Shown here one piece after another: positions 24,882 to 33,694 of a DNA stretch of 64,000 nt. The stretch is from contig JBFLYC010000003.1 of the NCBI GenBank assembly GCA_040756735.1, forward strand, positions 1 to 64,000, in the 5' to 3' direction. The stretch's first letter is position 1, and each line of letters begins with the position of its first letter. A program made the position numbers and the translations under genes. This stretch comes from JBFLYC01 sp040756735. GTDB lineage: Bacteria > Bacillota > DSM-16504 > Desulfitibacterales > Desulfitibacteraceae. The notes under the pieces were generated by a model. The model made no database searches, was not told the origin of the DNA, and saw only the letters and a list, made by a program, of their open reading frames with translations.

Positions 24882-25779
24882 CACCCCCAGAGTAATCATG
24901 GAAGAGGTCTTCCAGGTTGCGGTGATAAATATCCAGCACATAATGAGGAAAACGGGAACATGCTTCAAAAATAGCATTAAAGTTATCCTCAACGGTAATC
25001 AAAAAGCCTGGTGTCCCCTCTCTTTGTATATCCTTGATGCCAGGCATTTGCAATAGTTCTACCGGCGGTTCCTTTTGGAAAACAACTCTAATGGTTTTCT
25101 CCTCCATTCTTAGCTGTTCCATAGGTGCCACCCTCACCAGTCGGCCTTCATTTAAAAAAGCAATGCGATCAGCAATACGTTCCATTTCCTCCAAATAATG
25201 TGAGGAAATAAGAATGGTGCGCCCCTCTTTCCGCATATAGTCTTCAAGAACCAGATTTAAAAAATTAATGCGCCGCAAAGGGTCTAACCCCTCAAGGGGC
25301 TCATCCAGTATAAGAAGCTGGGGCATTGGAACCATGGCTAACACCAGGGACAATTGGGTTTGCATGCCTTTAGAAAGATTTTTAATTTTTTCATTCAAGG
25401 GTAGATTGAAGTGGGCAAGTAGATCACTGCATCTGTCCTTATCCCAGTCGGGATAGAACTTACTGTTAAAATTAATTATTTCCTGTACGGTCATAAAATC
25501 ATAAAGGTTAGGCTCTTCAGAAATATAGCCTACATTTCTCCATTCCTTGTGGGTCATAGCCCCTATGTCTGTGCCAAAAATTCTAATAGAACCGGAAGTG
25601 GGCTGTAAAAGTCCCATGAGAAGTTTAATAAAGGTGGTTTTCCCAGCCCCGTTAGGTCCAACAAGGCCAAGTATTTCTCCTTTTTCGATGTTTAGAGTAA
25701 TACCGGCAAGGGCTTGTTTCTGTCCGTAATCCTTTTTTAGATTTTTAACAGCAACACAATAATCATTCACCTTCTGCAT
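24865..25779 (-). CDS. ABC transporter ATP-binding protein
   Basis: 304 residues: Walker A GPNGAGKTT (about 43), Q-loop replaced by SEEPNLYDFMT, signature LSKGMQTQLSLVLAM, Walker B LLILDEPLEGLDP, H-loop SSHYLEEM, and a C-terminal domain of 80 residues. Resembles YtrB/CcmA-like exporters. It begins directly after the GntR stop and overlaps the permease gene. Confidence 0.95.
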   Translation of the reverse strand: MQKVNDYCVAVKNLKKDYGQKQALAGITLNIEKGEILGLVGPNGAGKTTFIKLLMGLLQPTSGSIRIFGTDIGAMTHKEWRNVGYISEEPNLYDFMTVQEIINFNSKFYPDWDKDRCSDLLAHFNLPLNEKIKNLSKGMQTQLSLVLAMVPMPQLLILDEPLEGLDPLRRINFLNLVLEDYMRKEGRTILISSHYLEEMERIADRIAFLNEGRLVRVAPMEQLRMEEKTIRVVFQKEPPVELLQMPGIKDIQREGTPGFLITVEDNFNAIFEACSRFPHYVLDIYHRNLEDLFHDYSGGDDRGV

Positions 25780-26169
25780 CTACCCTGCACCTCCTCTTTG
25801 CCATTCCTTTAATACTTCTAAAAAGAGTTTTTCCATTTGCGAAGAGGTCAAGCCCAGCTGTTGTGCCTGCTCTATCAGATCTATGATCAATGCTTTCACT
25901 ATCTTCTCCTTTTCCACCATGGCAAAATCAATATTTTCCGCAATAAAAGTACCACGTCCCTGAACGCTTGCAATCAGCCCTGCAGCCTCTAGTTCCCGGT
26001 AGGCCCGGGCAACGGTATTGGGATTTACCGTTAATTCCAGAGCCACTTCTCGAACTGGTGGAAGCTGCTCCCCGGGGGTTAGTATCCCTCCTGCCACGCC
26101 TCTTTCAATCTGCTGGACCAGCTGTTTATATATAGGCACCCCGCTGCGGGGATTGACAAAGAATTTCAC
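25780..26169 (-). CDS. GntR family regulator, YtrA subfamily
   Basis: 129 residues: N-terminal winged helix (PIYKQLVQQIERGVAGGILT, then LPPVREVALELTVNPNTVARAY) and only a short helical C-terminal tail, which is the YtrA subfamily. First gene of the ABC operon. A perfect palindrome 20 bases upstream of its ATG is its probable operator, so it likely represses itself and the ABC transporter until an antibiotic or other ligand arrives. Confidence 0.93.
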   Translation of the reverse strand: MKFFVNPRSGVPIYKQLVQQIERGVAGGILTPGEQLPPVREVALELTVNPNTVARAYRELEAAGLIASVQGRGTFIAENIDFAMVEKEKIVKALIIDLIEQAQQLGLTSSQMEKLFLEVLKEWQRGGAG

Positions 26170-26188
26170 GCCTGTTCCTCCGCCATAT

Positions 26189-26212
26189 GTCTATTGTATT
26201 AATACAATAGAC
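26189..26212. promoter_or_regulatory. GntR/YtrA operator palindrome
   Basis: A perfect 24-bp palindrome with half-site GTCTATTGTATT, centred at 26200.5, between the promoter and the start of the GntR gene. Strong candidate operator by position and symmetry. Confidence 0.8.
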
Positions 26213-26328
26213 AATTTTGATTTTACTATACCCTAAATAATCCTTTGTGTCAAACAAAAAAGTGGAGAATTTTGCGATTTTCTCCACAATACAATAATGT
26301 ATATAACACAACCAACATGACATCACTT

Positions 26329-27528
26329 CTAACTGCATAATGATTGAAAATTATCCTCTTCTCTAATGCTTTGCAGCTGCGTAATAGCCTGGTCCAGGTG
26401 TCCAATTTTCATGTATGCCAAAGCCAGTATTTTTCGTAAACTTGGGTTATTAGGTTCTTTATCTAAGCCGCTTTTGCATAGGTCTATTGCTTCATTATAT
26501 TTACCGTTTATTAAAAGAGCCTCACACAGTTTAAGGTGGATTGCCCCATCGGTTTGGTGTATGGAAAGGGCTTTTTTGTAAACCGGAATTGCCCTTTCAC
26601 TCATGTCGTCAAGCTTACACAATGCCTTAGCATACATCATGGTAATTGACTCTGTATGGTTCTTGGCATCTAGTTTGCTGCAGTATTCAACTACTGTTTC
26701 CATATCACCTAATTCCATCATGAGCTTTGCGCCAGCTTCAACATATGTGGAATTGTCAGGCTTTAGAGCAATTGCTTCCTTAAGTATAGCAATTTTGTCA
26801 ATATACTCTTTAAAGTAATTAATGTCTTGATTGCAATAGTAGTCTGCCAGAGATAAAGTAAGCTGGTCGCGTATGTCCTTGTTCGTACTTTCTCTTATTT
26901 TCAAAACATAAGAGATCCGCTCGGCGTTTAACTCTCCACTGCTTAGATAAGCCTGGGCCAAAAGCTCAGATGCCCCATTTAACTGCGGCCATTTTAAATT
27001 CAATCTCTCTAAAAGGGAAATAGCCTTGGAATACTCACCCATCTCATAATAATCATTGGCCAGCTTAAGACCTGTTTCCTGAGTAGTATAACCCCTTTCC
27101 CTTGCGCTTTTAAAATAATTAACTGCCTGGATACAATTACCTTCTTCAAAGCTTTTACCGCCATCTGCAGTTTCGTCTATTCCATGATAAACTTCAGATA
27201 CTTCCAGACTCCTGAACATCTGCTCTGATTTTTCCCTTAACCTAACTTCCTTTGCCTTGCGGGTCTTAGAAGTAATGCTTGAAGACACTCCATATATTAT
27301 TAACCCTGGCATTATTCCAAAAAAGGGAACTGACAGTAAACCAAAAACTGCAATTACTCCCCCAATCACACTTACTGCCCTGCTGACTTTACCTGCCTCT
27401 TTGATAGACTTATCTAAAGAAATCAAATGCCCCTCTGTACCACACCTTACACACTTTTTCTCGCTCAGCCAGGCAACCTCTTCACACTTTCTGCAAACCA
27501 CCACAAAATCTTTGTAACTTAAAGCCAT
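26329..27528 (-). CDS. Zinc-ribbon membrane protein with TPR repeats
   Basis: 399 residues. N-terminal zinc ribbon (CRKCEEVAWLSEKKCVRCG), two membrane helices near 50-85, then about eight tetratricopeptide repeats (for example YYEMGEYSKAISLLERL, LINGKYNEAIDLCKSGL, YMKIGHLDQAITQLQSI). Membrane-tethered scaffold of unknown partner. It stands alone, followed by the gap before the GntR operator. Function not known. Confidence 0.75.
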   Translation of the reverse strand: MALSYKDFVVVCRKCEEVAWLSEKKCVRCGTEGHLISLDKSIKEAGKVSRAVSVIGGVIAVFGLLSVPFFGIMPGLIIYGVSSSITSKTRKAKEVRLREKSEQMFRSLEVSEVYHGIDETADGGKSFEEGNCIQAVNYFKSARERGYTTQETGLKLANDYYEMGEYSKAISLLERLNLKWPQLNGASELLAQAYLSSGELNAERISYVLKIRESTNKDIRDQLTLSLADYYCNQDINYFKEYIDKIAILKEAIALKPDNSTYVEAGAKLMMELGDMETVVEYCSKLDAKNHTESITMMYAKALCKLDDMSERAIPVYKKALSIHQTDGAIHLKLCEALLINGKYNEAIDLCKSGLDKEPNNPSLRKILALAYMKIGHLDQAITQLQSIREEDNFQSLCS

Positions 27529-27592
27529 GATGCATCTCTCCTTTCATTCTATTTTTTTATCATATCAATAAGTTTTGTTAATTAATATATGC

Positions 27593-27621
27593 AAAAGGCA
27601 TGCCGATTTTATGGCATGCCT
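27593..27621 (-). terminator. Terminator after the NtrC-type regulator
   Basis: GGCATGCC at 27597-27604 and 27613-27620, an 8-bp self-complementary stem with 8-nt loop, followed on the minus strand by TTTT. It lies about 105 bp past the regulator stop. Confidence 0.75.
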
Positions 27622-27726
27622 CAAGGGCAAATAAATAAAAGGTTTTGCAATTTTTTTCACTAACACAATATGTGCCAAAAAGTACAAACACATTGAACAT
27701 GTGCACCTATAGGTACACTTTAAATG

Positions 27727-29196
27727 CTAATTACCTGAGCGAGTCTTTTTGGCAATCCTCTCCAAGTGACAGTACAAGGACCTTCTGGAAATACCAAGGT
27801 AGCGAGCTGTTTTAGCTTTATTACCTTCATGCATCTCTAAAGCTTTCTCTATTACCTCATCAACAAATTGATCCATGGGAAAACAGTCCCCGGGCAGCGA
27901 AAAGCTGTCCAGATTAGCTGATGGAGAAGAGTTTTTTAACTGCACGCCATCTTTAAAAATTTTTAAATGCTGGGGCTTTAATTCAATATCATCATACATA
28001 AAAACAGCCCATTCGATTACATTTTTCAGCTCGCGAACATTGCCCGGCCAGGAGTGGGCCAGAAGCTGCCGTTCTGCCTCCTTGCTAATAGTCCTGAAGC
28101 TTTTTTTCTTCTCTTTGGCAAATAGCCGCAAGAACATCTGGGCCAATTTAAGAATATCATCCGCTCTCTCCCGCAGGGGAGGGACTACTATATGCCCCAC
28201 TTTGAGGCGATAGTAAAGGTCTTTGCGGAACTTTCCTTCAGCCACCTGTTTTTCAAGATTAGTATTGGTAGCACAGATAATTCGCACATCAGCCTGGATT
28301 TTTTTTAAGCCCCCTACCCGATAAAATTCCTTTTCCTGAATTACTCTCAAGAGCTTCCCCTGAAGTTCCATGGGTATCTCAGTTATTTCATCTAAAAAAA
28401 GCGTTCCTCCCTTTGCCAGATCGATCTTACCCTGCTGCCCTTTTGATAAACCGCCTGTATAAGACCCGGCCTCATAGCCAAATAATTCACTTTCAAAAAG
28501 GGTTGGTGTCAGGGCGGCACAGTTGATATCAACAAAATTGGCGGTTGTTTCCATGTCTCCATAATGAATAAGACGGGCAATAACTTCTTTGCCGGTGCCT
28601 GTTTCCCCCTCTATGATTACAGGTATGGAACGATCTGTGTGGTACTTTTGGGTTTGACAAACTATCAGCTTCATTGCCTCTGAAAAAATACCTATTTCAT
28701 CCAACCCGGTATACTCGGCCATCATTTTTCTAAGACGACTGGCTTCTTCCCTGGCTTCTTTTGTGGCAAACTCAAGCTCGCTTTCGAATTGTTCAGTAAG
28801 AACCTTGTTTTCTCTACGCAGGGTCTGGTGTTCAGCTATCCTCTCTGTGAGAGCGGCCAGTTCCTCCACATTCAGGGGCTTTAACAAATAATCATAGGCT
28901 CCAGCTCTAAGGGCGCTAATAGCTGTCTCCATATCTCCATGACCCGTAAACAGCACCACATCCGTTTCGGAATTTCCGGGGAGCTTGGAGATGGCCTTCA
29001 ATAAATCTATCCCTGACATGTGGGGCATTCTAATATCTGTTAAAACCATGGGGAAATCCCCTTCTTGGTATACTTTAAGCGCCTCCCTTCCATCAGCACA
29101 TTCTACCACCTTATGACCAAGCTGCCTTAAGAAGTCAGCCACTGATTCCCTGCTGTCTCTATCATCATCCACTATTAATATGTTCACAGTTTCCAC
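27727..29196 (-). CDS. Sigma-54-dependent response regulator (NtrC/AtoC type)
   Basis: 489 residues: receiver (VDDDRDS; phospho-Asp in MVLTDIRMP; Lys in LLKPLN), a coiled linker 120-165, AAA+ domain with Walker A GETGTGKE, the sigma-54 contact loop written AGSYTGG where GAFTGA is usual, Walker B GGTLFLDE, and a Fis-type helix-turn-helix at the end (KAKTARYLGISRRSLYCHLE). Paired with the kinase encoded nine bases upstream. No -24/-12 promoter was clear nearby; its targets may be elsewhere. The GAFTGA change F to Y is seen in working proteins; A to S and A to G less so. Confidence 0.93.
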   Translation of the reverse strand: METVNILIVDDDRDSRESVADFLRQLGHKVVECADGREALKVYQEGDFPMVLTDIRMPHMSGIDLLKAISKLPGNSETDVVLFTGHGDMETAISALRAGAYDYLLKPLNVEELAALTERIAEHQTLRRENKVLTEQFESELEFATKEAREEASRLRKMMAEYTGLDEIGIFSEAMKLIVCQTQKYHTDRSIPVIIEGETGTGKEVIARLIHYGDMETTANFVDINCAALTPTLFESELFGYEAGSYTGGLSKGQQGKIDLAKGGTLFLDEITEIPMELQGKLLRVIQEKEFYRVGGLKKIQADVRIICATNTNLEKQVAEGKFRKDLYYRLKVGHIVVPPLRERADDILKLAQMFLRLFAKEKKKSFRTISKEAERQLLAHSWPGNVRELKNVIEWAVFMYDDIELKPQHLKIFKDGVQLKNSSPSANLDSFSLPGDCFPMDQFVDEVIEKALEMHEGNKAKTARYLGISRRSLYCHLERIAKKTRSGN

Positions 29197-29204
29197 CCCT
29201 TCTG

Positions 29205-30506
29205 CTACCCCTTATAAACAGGAAATTCTATTCTAAAGGCTGCTCCATCCTGTTCATGGTCAACTAAATAAATTTTCCCACCCAGAGAATTAACTATTGT
29301 ATGGACAATAGACAATCCCAAACCCATGTTGCCTTTCTGTTTTTTTGTTGTAAAAAAAGGGTCGAAAATTTTATTGCGAAATTCCTCTTTAATCCCAGGT
29401 CCATTGTCCCTAATTTCCAGATTCACCTTATCAGTCAACCAGGTCCTACAATAAATATATTTTTCTTCTTGATCTACCGTCTCTAATGCCTGAAGTGCAT
29501 TGATCAATAGATTCATGATGACTTCTTCCAGACGCACTTGATCCCCCTTAATAGCAGGCAAATTATCAGCCAGTGTCTTTTTGAATTCAATTCCATGGGA
29601 GACAATCTGCTTACCTACTAGGTTTAAGGCTCCTTCTACTGCCAAATTCAAGTCACAGGGGACCAGGTCGCCAGGCGCTTCATCCCGGATAAATCGCCTC
29701 ATATGTTTAGTAATATATTCAATACGTTTGACTTGAATAGACACTTTCTCCAAATTATCCATGATTTTGTCCAAGGCAGGAGGAGTACCTCTCTTGTGAC
29801 AGTACAGCATTCCATCCACAGTAACCTTGATGGAATTTAGTGGTTGATTTAACTCATGAAGCATTGATAAGGGTTTAATAATGATATTCTTTAAAACTAT
29901 GTAACCAAGGACCAAAACAATTACAACAGATATTGCAGCAATTGCAATAGTCTGCATGGCTGCTTCCAGTGACAGATTGATATATGGTTCTTCAGGAACT
30001 CCTGTATACCATATGCCAATTACTTCCCCTTCTGCATTAAAAATTGGATCATATCCGGTTTGATTCCAGCTTCCTACTACATTGGCTCGTCCCAAGTAGC
30101 GTTCATGTTTATTAAGGACCACCTCTGCTACATTATCAGAAACTTTGGTATCAACAGCCCGTTCACCATCTGGTTTCCTAACATTGGTGGCTATTCTTGT
30201 ATCCATCTGAAATATGGTCACAGTGTTGCCGCCTGTTAATTCTCCAATTTCATCAACAATTTCATAATTTCCATTCATCATAACCGAACCTTTATAAAGC
30301 TTGCCGTCGATTATGCTCCACTCTCCAGGAATTCTTATATCCAAATAGCTGTATCCCAGCTGAATATCTGAAATCAGCTTTTGTTGAGCGCTCCCGATAA
30401 GATTTCTTTTAGTGGTGGTATAACTAGCAAGTGACAAAAGAATGGCTGTAGAAAGCGCCACCACAATTAAACTAATAATCATCTTTTGACTCATTGACCA
30501 TCGCAT
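29205..30506 (-). CDS. Sensor histidine kinase with Cache-like domain
   Basis: 433 residues from ATG 30506 (GGGGGC upstream). TM helix 1 near the start, an extracytosolic single-Cache domain (about 35-165, with GEWSIIDGKLYKG and GEVIGIWYTGVPEEPY), TM helix 2, no HAMP, then dimerisation with phospho-His in LHELNQPLNSIKV and HATPase (NLLINALQAL, DNGPGI, MGLGLSI). Cache domains of this type bind small acids such as C4-dicarboxylates or acetate; ligand here unknown. Partner of the NtrC-type regulator. Confidence 0.92.
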   Translation of the reverse strand: MRWSMSQKMIISLIVVALSTAILLSLASYTTTKRNLIGSAQQKLISDIQLGYSYLDIRIPGEWSIIDGKLYKGSVMMNGNYEIVDEIGELTGGNTVTIFQMDTRIATNVRKPDGERAVDTKVSDNVAEVVLNKHERYLGRANVVGSWNQTGYDPIFNAEGEVIGIWYTGVPEEPYINLSLEAAMQTIAIAAISVVIVLVLGYIVLKNIIIKPLSMLHELNQPLNSIKVTVDGMLYCHKRGTPPALDKIMDNLEKVSIQVKRIEYITKHMRRFIRDEAPGDLVPCDLNLAVEGALNLVGKQIVSHGIEFKKTLADNLPAIKGDQVRLEEVIMNLLINALQALETVDQEEKYIYCRTWLTDKVNLEIRDNGPGIKEEFRNKIFDPFFTTKKQKGNMGLGLSIVHTIVNSLGGKIYLVDHEQDGAAFRIEFPVYKG

Positions 30507-30626
30507 AATAACGCCCCCAGGTGTCATTACTCTATAACTTTAATATATCATAAACCATGGAAACTTGGAATCCTTGGCTGCACAAGACATTTTAGCGGAA
30601 CATTTTTTCCAATTTTTTCTATAACC

Positions 30627-31155
30627 ATGGAGACAACTTCTGTGACATCAAAGAAGGAGACAGCTTATCAATTTATTGTCAATGGCCAAAAATGGTTTAC
30701 AGTTTCTTCAAAAGACTCCTTGGATAGCATCCTAGACGAATATCAAAAACATTACCTTGCTAAGATTGATGAGAATGCCCAGGTAAAAAGCATTGCTTTT
30801 CAACAGAAAATTGAAATTGTTGAAGTAGAAGTTAAGCCGGAAGAAATCGATACTTTAGAAGCAGCAAAAGAAAAAATTTATGCCGGTGAAGAAGAAGTAA
30901 CAATAGAAGTAAAACGAGGAGATAATCTTTGGAATCTAGCCAAAGCTAATAATTTAACTGTCAGTGAGATGGAAATATTAAACCCTGAAACCGGATCCAC
31001 CCGATTACGGGACGGAAAACTTTTCATGCCGGTATAGATATAGCAGCAGCTAATGGTACTGGAGTATATGCGTACACTGTAATAGCATAGGTCCCCATCT
31101 CCATTTTGAAGTCATTAAAAATGGACAAACCCAAAATCCATTAAATTACCTCTAA
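30627..31155 (+). pseudogene. LysM/M23 metallopeptidase, decayed
   Basis: Three pieces in three frames line up with a LysM-M23 cell-wall peptidase. (1) 30627-31037: helical region and LysM (EVKRGDNLWNLAKANNLTVS). (2) from about 31026 in a shifted frame: FHAGIDIAAANGTGVYAYTV, the H-x-G-x-D zinc motif. (3) 31090-31155: GPHLHFEVIKNGQTQNPLNY, the H-x-H end motif and true C-terminus. The N-terminal anchor, most of a G5-like region and some 50 residues between the zinc motifs are gone. A clear inactivated gene, lying just left of the 28-bp direct repeat. Confidence 0.85.
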
Positions 31156-31183
31156 CATTATAATTCATTTTATATATTATATA
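31156..31183. repeat. 28-bp direct repeat, left copy (possible att site)
   Basis: 28 bp beginning CATTATAATTCATTTTATAT and ending ATTATATA, the same sequence and orientation as 48492-48519, 17.3 kb away. It starts right after the stop of the M23 remnant. The interval contains the complete chemosensory cluster and a tyrosine recombinase. Confidence 0.7.
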
Positions 31184-31194
31184 CCCTGGGAGCT

Positions 31195-31338
31195 TCAGTT
31201 TGAAGTTCTTCCGCCAATCTTTAATTCAGGCAACAGACTGACAGGCTGGTATTTCCATACGTGAGATATTCCCATTTCATTCAGCCTTTCTTTTATGAAT
31301 TGATTAATGATTGTATCTTTTAATTTCAGGATAATCAT
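31195..31338 (-). CDS. Small unrecognised ORF or coding remnant
   Basis: 47 codons from ATG 31338: MIILKLKDTIINQFIKERLN, then EMGISHVWKYQPVSLLPELK and a short tail to the stop at 31195. It looks like coding sequence and lies in place of the missing second half of the truncated receiver. No recognised family; could be the 3' end of a larger protein fused to this spot by rearrangement. Confidence 0.35.
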   Translation of the reverse strand: MIILKLKDTIINQFIKERLNEMGISHVWKYQPVSLLPELKIGGRTSN

Positions 31339-31346
31339 TTTTTACT

Positions 31347-31544
31347 TTACAACAGCTCATAGCCGTCCATATCGGGCATTCTCATATCGCTGACAATCAG
31401 ATCGACTGCCTGGTTCTTGAGAGTTGACAAGGCATCTGTGCCGCTATTTGCCGTAAATACCTGATAATTTGTATTAATGAAAACTCTTGTAAGCGACTTT
31501 AAAATCTGAATCTCATCATCTACAAATAAAATCCTGCGTTGCAT
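31347..31544 (-). pseudogene. Truncated response-regulator receiver
   Basis: 65 residues holding the first half of a CheY-like receiver: RILFVDDEIQILKSL with the acidic pair, and the phospho-Asp in LIVSDMRMPDMDGYELL, where it ends at a stop. The second half (Thr/Ser and Lys switch residues) is missing. The style (VDDEIQILKSLTRVF) is that of RpfG/HD-GYP-linked regulators, whose output domain would have followed. It is the last gene of the chemosensory cluster and probably marks one end of the imported segment. Confidence 0.8.
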
Positions 31545-31556
31545 ATATTCCCTCCC

Positions 31557-32024
31557 TCACAGCGCCTCTTCGACAGTAATATTTATATTTATGTTTCCAT
31601 AATTTTTGAGAATCAAGGGTATCCCGATAGTTGCAGCTTTGTTGGATATCCTTATCTTGTCTCCGGTCAGGACCGCAGGGGGAGAAATGTCTATGCTGAC
31701 TTTATTCTTTGAAAAGATTGTGCATGTGTTGCCTATAATCATGTTGCCGAGCTCGGCGATTGCGCTTGTGGCAATTTCATCCATTTCAGCAACTTCTACG
31801 CCACCCATCATGGCTGAGGCAATTTTACCGGCTGTTTCAAGGGTCAGCTCCAGGCAGACCTGCCCTCTGATTTTCCCTACCACTCCTATCATGATAATCA
31901 TGTCGCAAACTGAAAACGGAGAATTTCTCAAATAAATTTTTCCCAGCTTGGCGTCGTCCTCCAGAATTGTTTTCAGAACTCCCTGTGAAGCCTCAATAAA
32001 CGGGTTTATGTATTCCGCCTTCAT
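31557..32024 (-). CDS. cheX: CheX-like CheY phosphatase
   Basis: 155 residues, CheC/CheX/FliY family. The active-site helix motif E-x2-N is visible as AIAELGNMIIGN (about 93-103), followed at the right distance by ISPPAVLTG. Only one such motif, as in CheX. It should dephosphorylate the CheY proteins of this cluster. Position directly after the triple-CheW gene and before the truncated receiver. Confidence 0.9.
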   Translation of the reverse strand: MKAEYINPFIEASQGVLKTILEDDAKLGKIYLRNSPFSVCDMIIMIGVVGKIRGQVCLELTLETAGKIASAMMGGVEVAEMDEIATSAIAELGNMIIGNTCTIFSKNKVSIDISPPAVLTGDKIRISNKAATIGIPLILKNYGNININITVEEAL

Positions 32025-32056
32025 GTCTGTCCGCCTTTCGTTTTTTATGTTTTGCT

Positions 32057-33694
32057 TCAGCCTTGCATAAAACTTAACAATGCCGCAAGATTCAATATCA
32101 GAATAATCCTTTTGCCTTCATTCAGTTTTGCTATGCTGTCAACATATCCATTCCGGGCGCTCCCTCCAAACACCCCCGGAGCTTCTTCAACACAGCTTCT
32201 TGAAAACCTCAGAACCCCGGACACCGAATCAATCAGGATACCAATCCTCTTTTTCCCATACTCGACGACTAAAAACTTGGAAGCTTTATTGGAACCCGAA
32301 CCGTCAACGGCAAAAAAGCTTGCAAGATTCAGTATGGGTATGATGTCTCCGCGCAAATCAAGCATCCCGGAAATAAAAGAAGGAGCCCCGGGAAAGCGTG
32401 TAATATCGTCCAATCTGTTGATCTCCTGTACATTGTTGATTTCAATTCCGTACTCTTCCTCGCCCAGCTTAAAAGCAACAATATGTTCAAGATTATTATC
32501 CGTTTCATATGCGGTTGATGATCCGCTTTTCTCAGTTTCCCTGCGTTTGATGCCCGGAACAGCTTTCACCTCCTCCTGCGCGGCCAGCTTTTGAGGATCC
32601 AGCAGCATTACCAGCCTTTTACCGCCATCCAGGCTGAAAATCCCTTTGACATGCTCCGCGCCTGAACAATTTGCAATGCGGCCTCTCTCATTGAATAATT
32701 CCTTCCTTACCCGTACAACATGGGATACTTTATCAACCATTACTCCGTACGAAAAGCTCCCGTTGTTTAAAATCACCACGCGGCTTTGCTCATCCTGCCG
32801 CTTGCAGTCAACACCGAGCAGCCTTGCCGGGTTTACGGCCGCCAGAAGGTTGTTTCTGATGGAAAACACACCTTCAATATGGCTTGCCGCATCCGGCGCC
32901 TTGATGATATCCGGCATCCTGATGATTTCACTCACGCAATCGATGTGAAACGCATACTCCCCGCTGCCGATGCTGAATATTATTATCTGCGCTTCCTCGT
33001 TTTCCTTTGCTTTCGTATCCTTTAAGCTTTCTGCCCATGTTCGGCGGCGGTTTTCGTCCGCAGACGCCCTCCAGGCGCCTGCAATTTTTTCGGCGTCAAG
33101 AACCATGACAACCCTTTTCCCGCCGTCAAGCATCAAAATACCGCTTACAACCCCTCCGTCAATTCCTTTTATGCCGGCGGGAGGCTCCTTGACCGCCGCT
33201 TCTTCAACGTTTATTACTTCCAGAACCTTATCTGAGGTCAGGCCAACCTTCTTCCCATGAATCTCGGCTACAATTATTCTGCTGCTCTCGGCAAACTCCC
33301 GGCCAGGCATGCCGAACAATTTTCTGCTGTCAATAACGGGCATCAATTCGCCTCTCAAGCTGCATAAGCCTGTTATATGGCATGGCGCATTCGGAACTCT
33401 TGCCATTGGAGGAACCCTGATGATTTCTTTAATATTCGATACCTTCATGGCAAATTCTTCTTCATCCACGCGGAAAACCACAAGCTCAATTCTTTTTGCA
33501 TCAGCAGTATTTTCTTTTTCATCCCGCTGCACTACCCTGCTTACGTCTTCCGCAATTTCCTTTTCCGCATCGCCGCCGGCTTCCATTAAAGCTTCAGGCT
33601 TCTGCTTTGACTCGGCCTTTTGCCTTTTTACCGCTATTTCCCTTTTCAGCTTTTCAAAATTATCCTTGCTTTTCTTACCTCCCCTTCCCGCCAC
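32057..33694 (-). CDS. Triple-CheW protein with charged Lys/Arg-rich N-terminal tail
   Basis: 545 residues: a 65-residue N-terminal tail rich in Lys and Arg at the very start (MAGRGGKKSKDNFEKLKREI, then AVKRQKAESKQK), followed by three CheW domains at about 67-207, 233-375 and 398-545. Each begins with the usual strand and ends with a G-x-R/K-[IV]-V-[MI]-[VI]-L-[DN] strand (for example GGKRVVMVLDAEKI). It starts inside the end of the ParA gene (20-base overlap). A basic tail next to a ParA ATPase is how ParB-like partners stimulate ParA, so this protein may link the array to ParA. That is inference. Confidence 0.9.
   Translation of the reverse strand: MAGRGGKKSKDNFEKLKREIAVKRQKAESKQKPEALMEAGGDAEKEIAEDVSRVVQRDEKENTADAKRIELVVFRVDEEEFAMKVSNIKEIIRVPPMARVPNAPCHITGLCSLRGELMPVIDSRKLFGMPGREFAESSRIIVAEIHGKKVGLTSDKVLEVINVEEAAVKEPPAGIKGIDGGVVSGILMLDGGKRVVMVLDAEKIAGAWRASADENRRRTWAESLKDTKAKENEEAQIIIFSIGSGEYAFHIDCVSEIIRMPDIIKAPDAASHIEGVFSIRNNLLAAVNPARLLGVDCKRQDEQSRVVILNNGSFSYGVMVDKVSHVVRVRKELFNERGRIANCSGAEHVKGIFSLDGGKRLVMLLDPQKLAAQEEVKAVPGIKRRETEKSGSSTAYETDNNLEHIVAFKLGEEEYGIEINNVQEINRLDDITRFPGAPSFISGMLDLRGDIIPILNLASFFAVDGSGSNKASKFLVVEYGKKRIGILIDSVSGVLRFSRSCVEEAPGVFGGSARNGYVDSIAKLNEGKRIILILNLAALLSFMQG

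Noticed and set aside
30528..30626. Sigma-54 promoter beside the NtrC-type pair
   Set aside because: No TGGCAC-N5-TTGC arrangement could be found in the divergent region.
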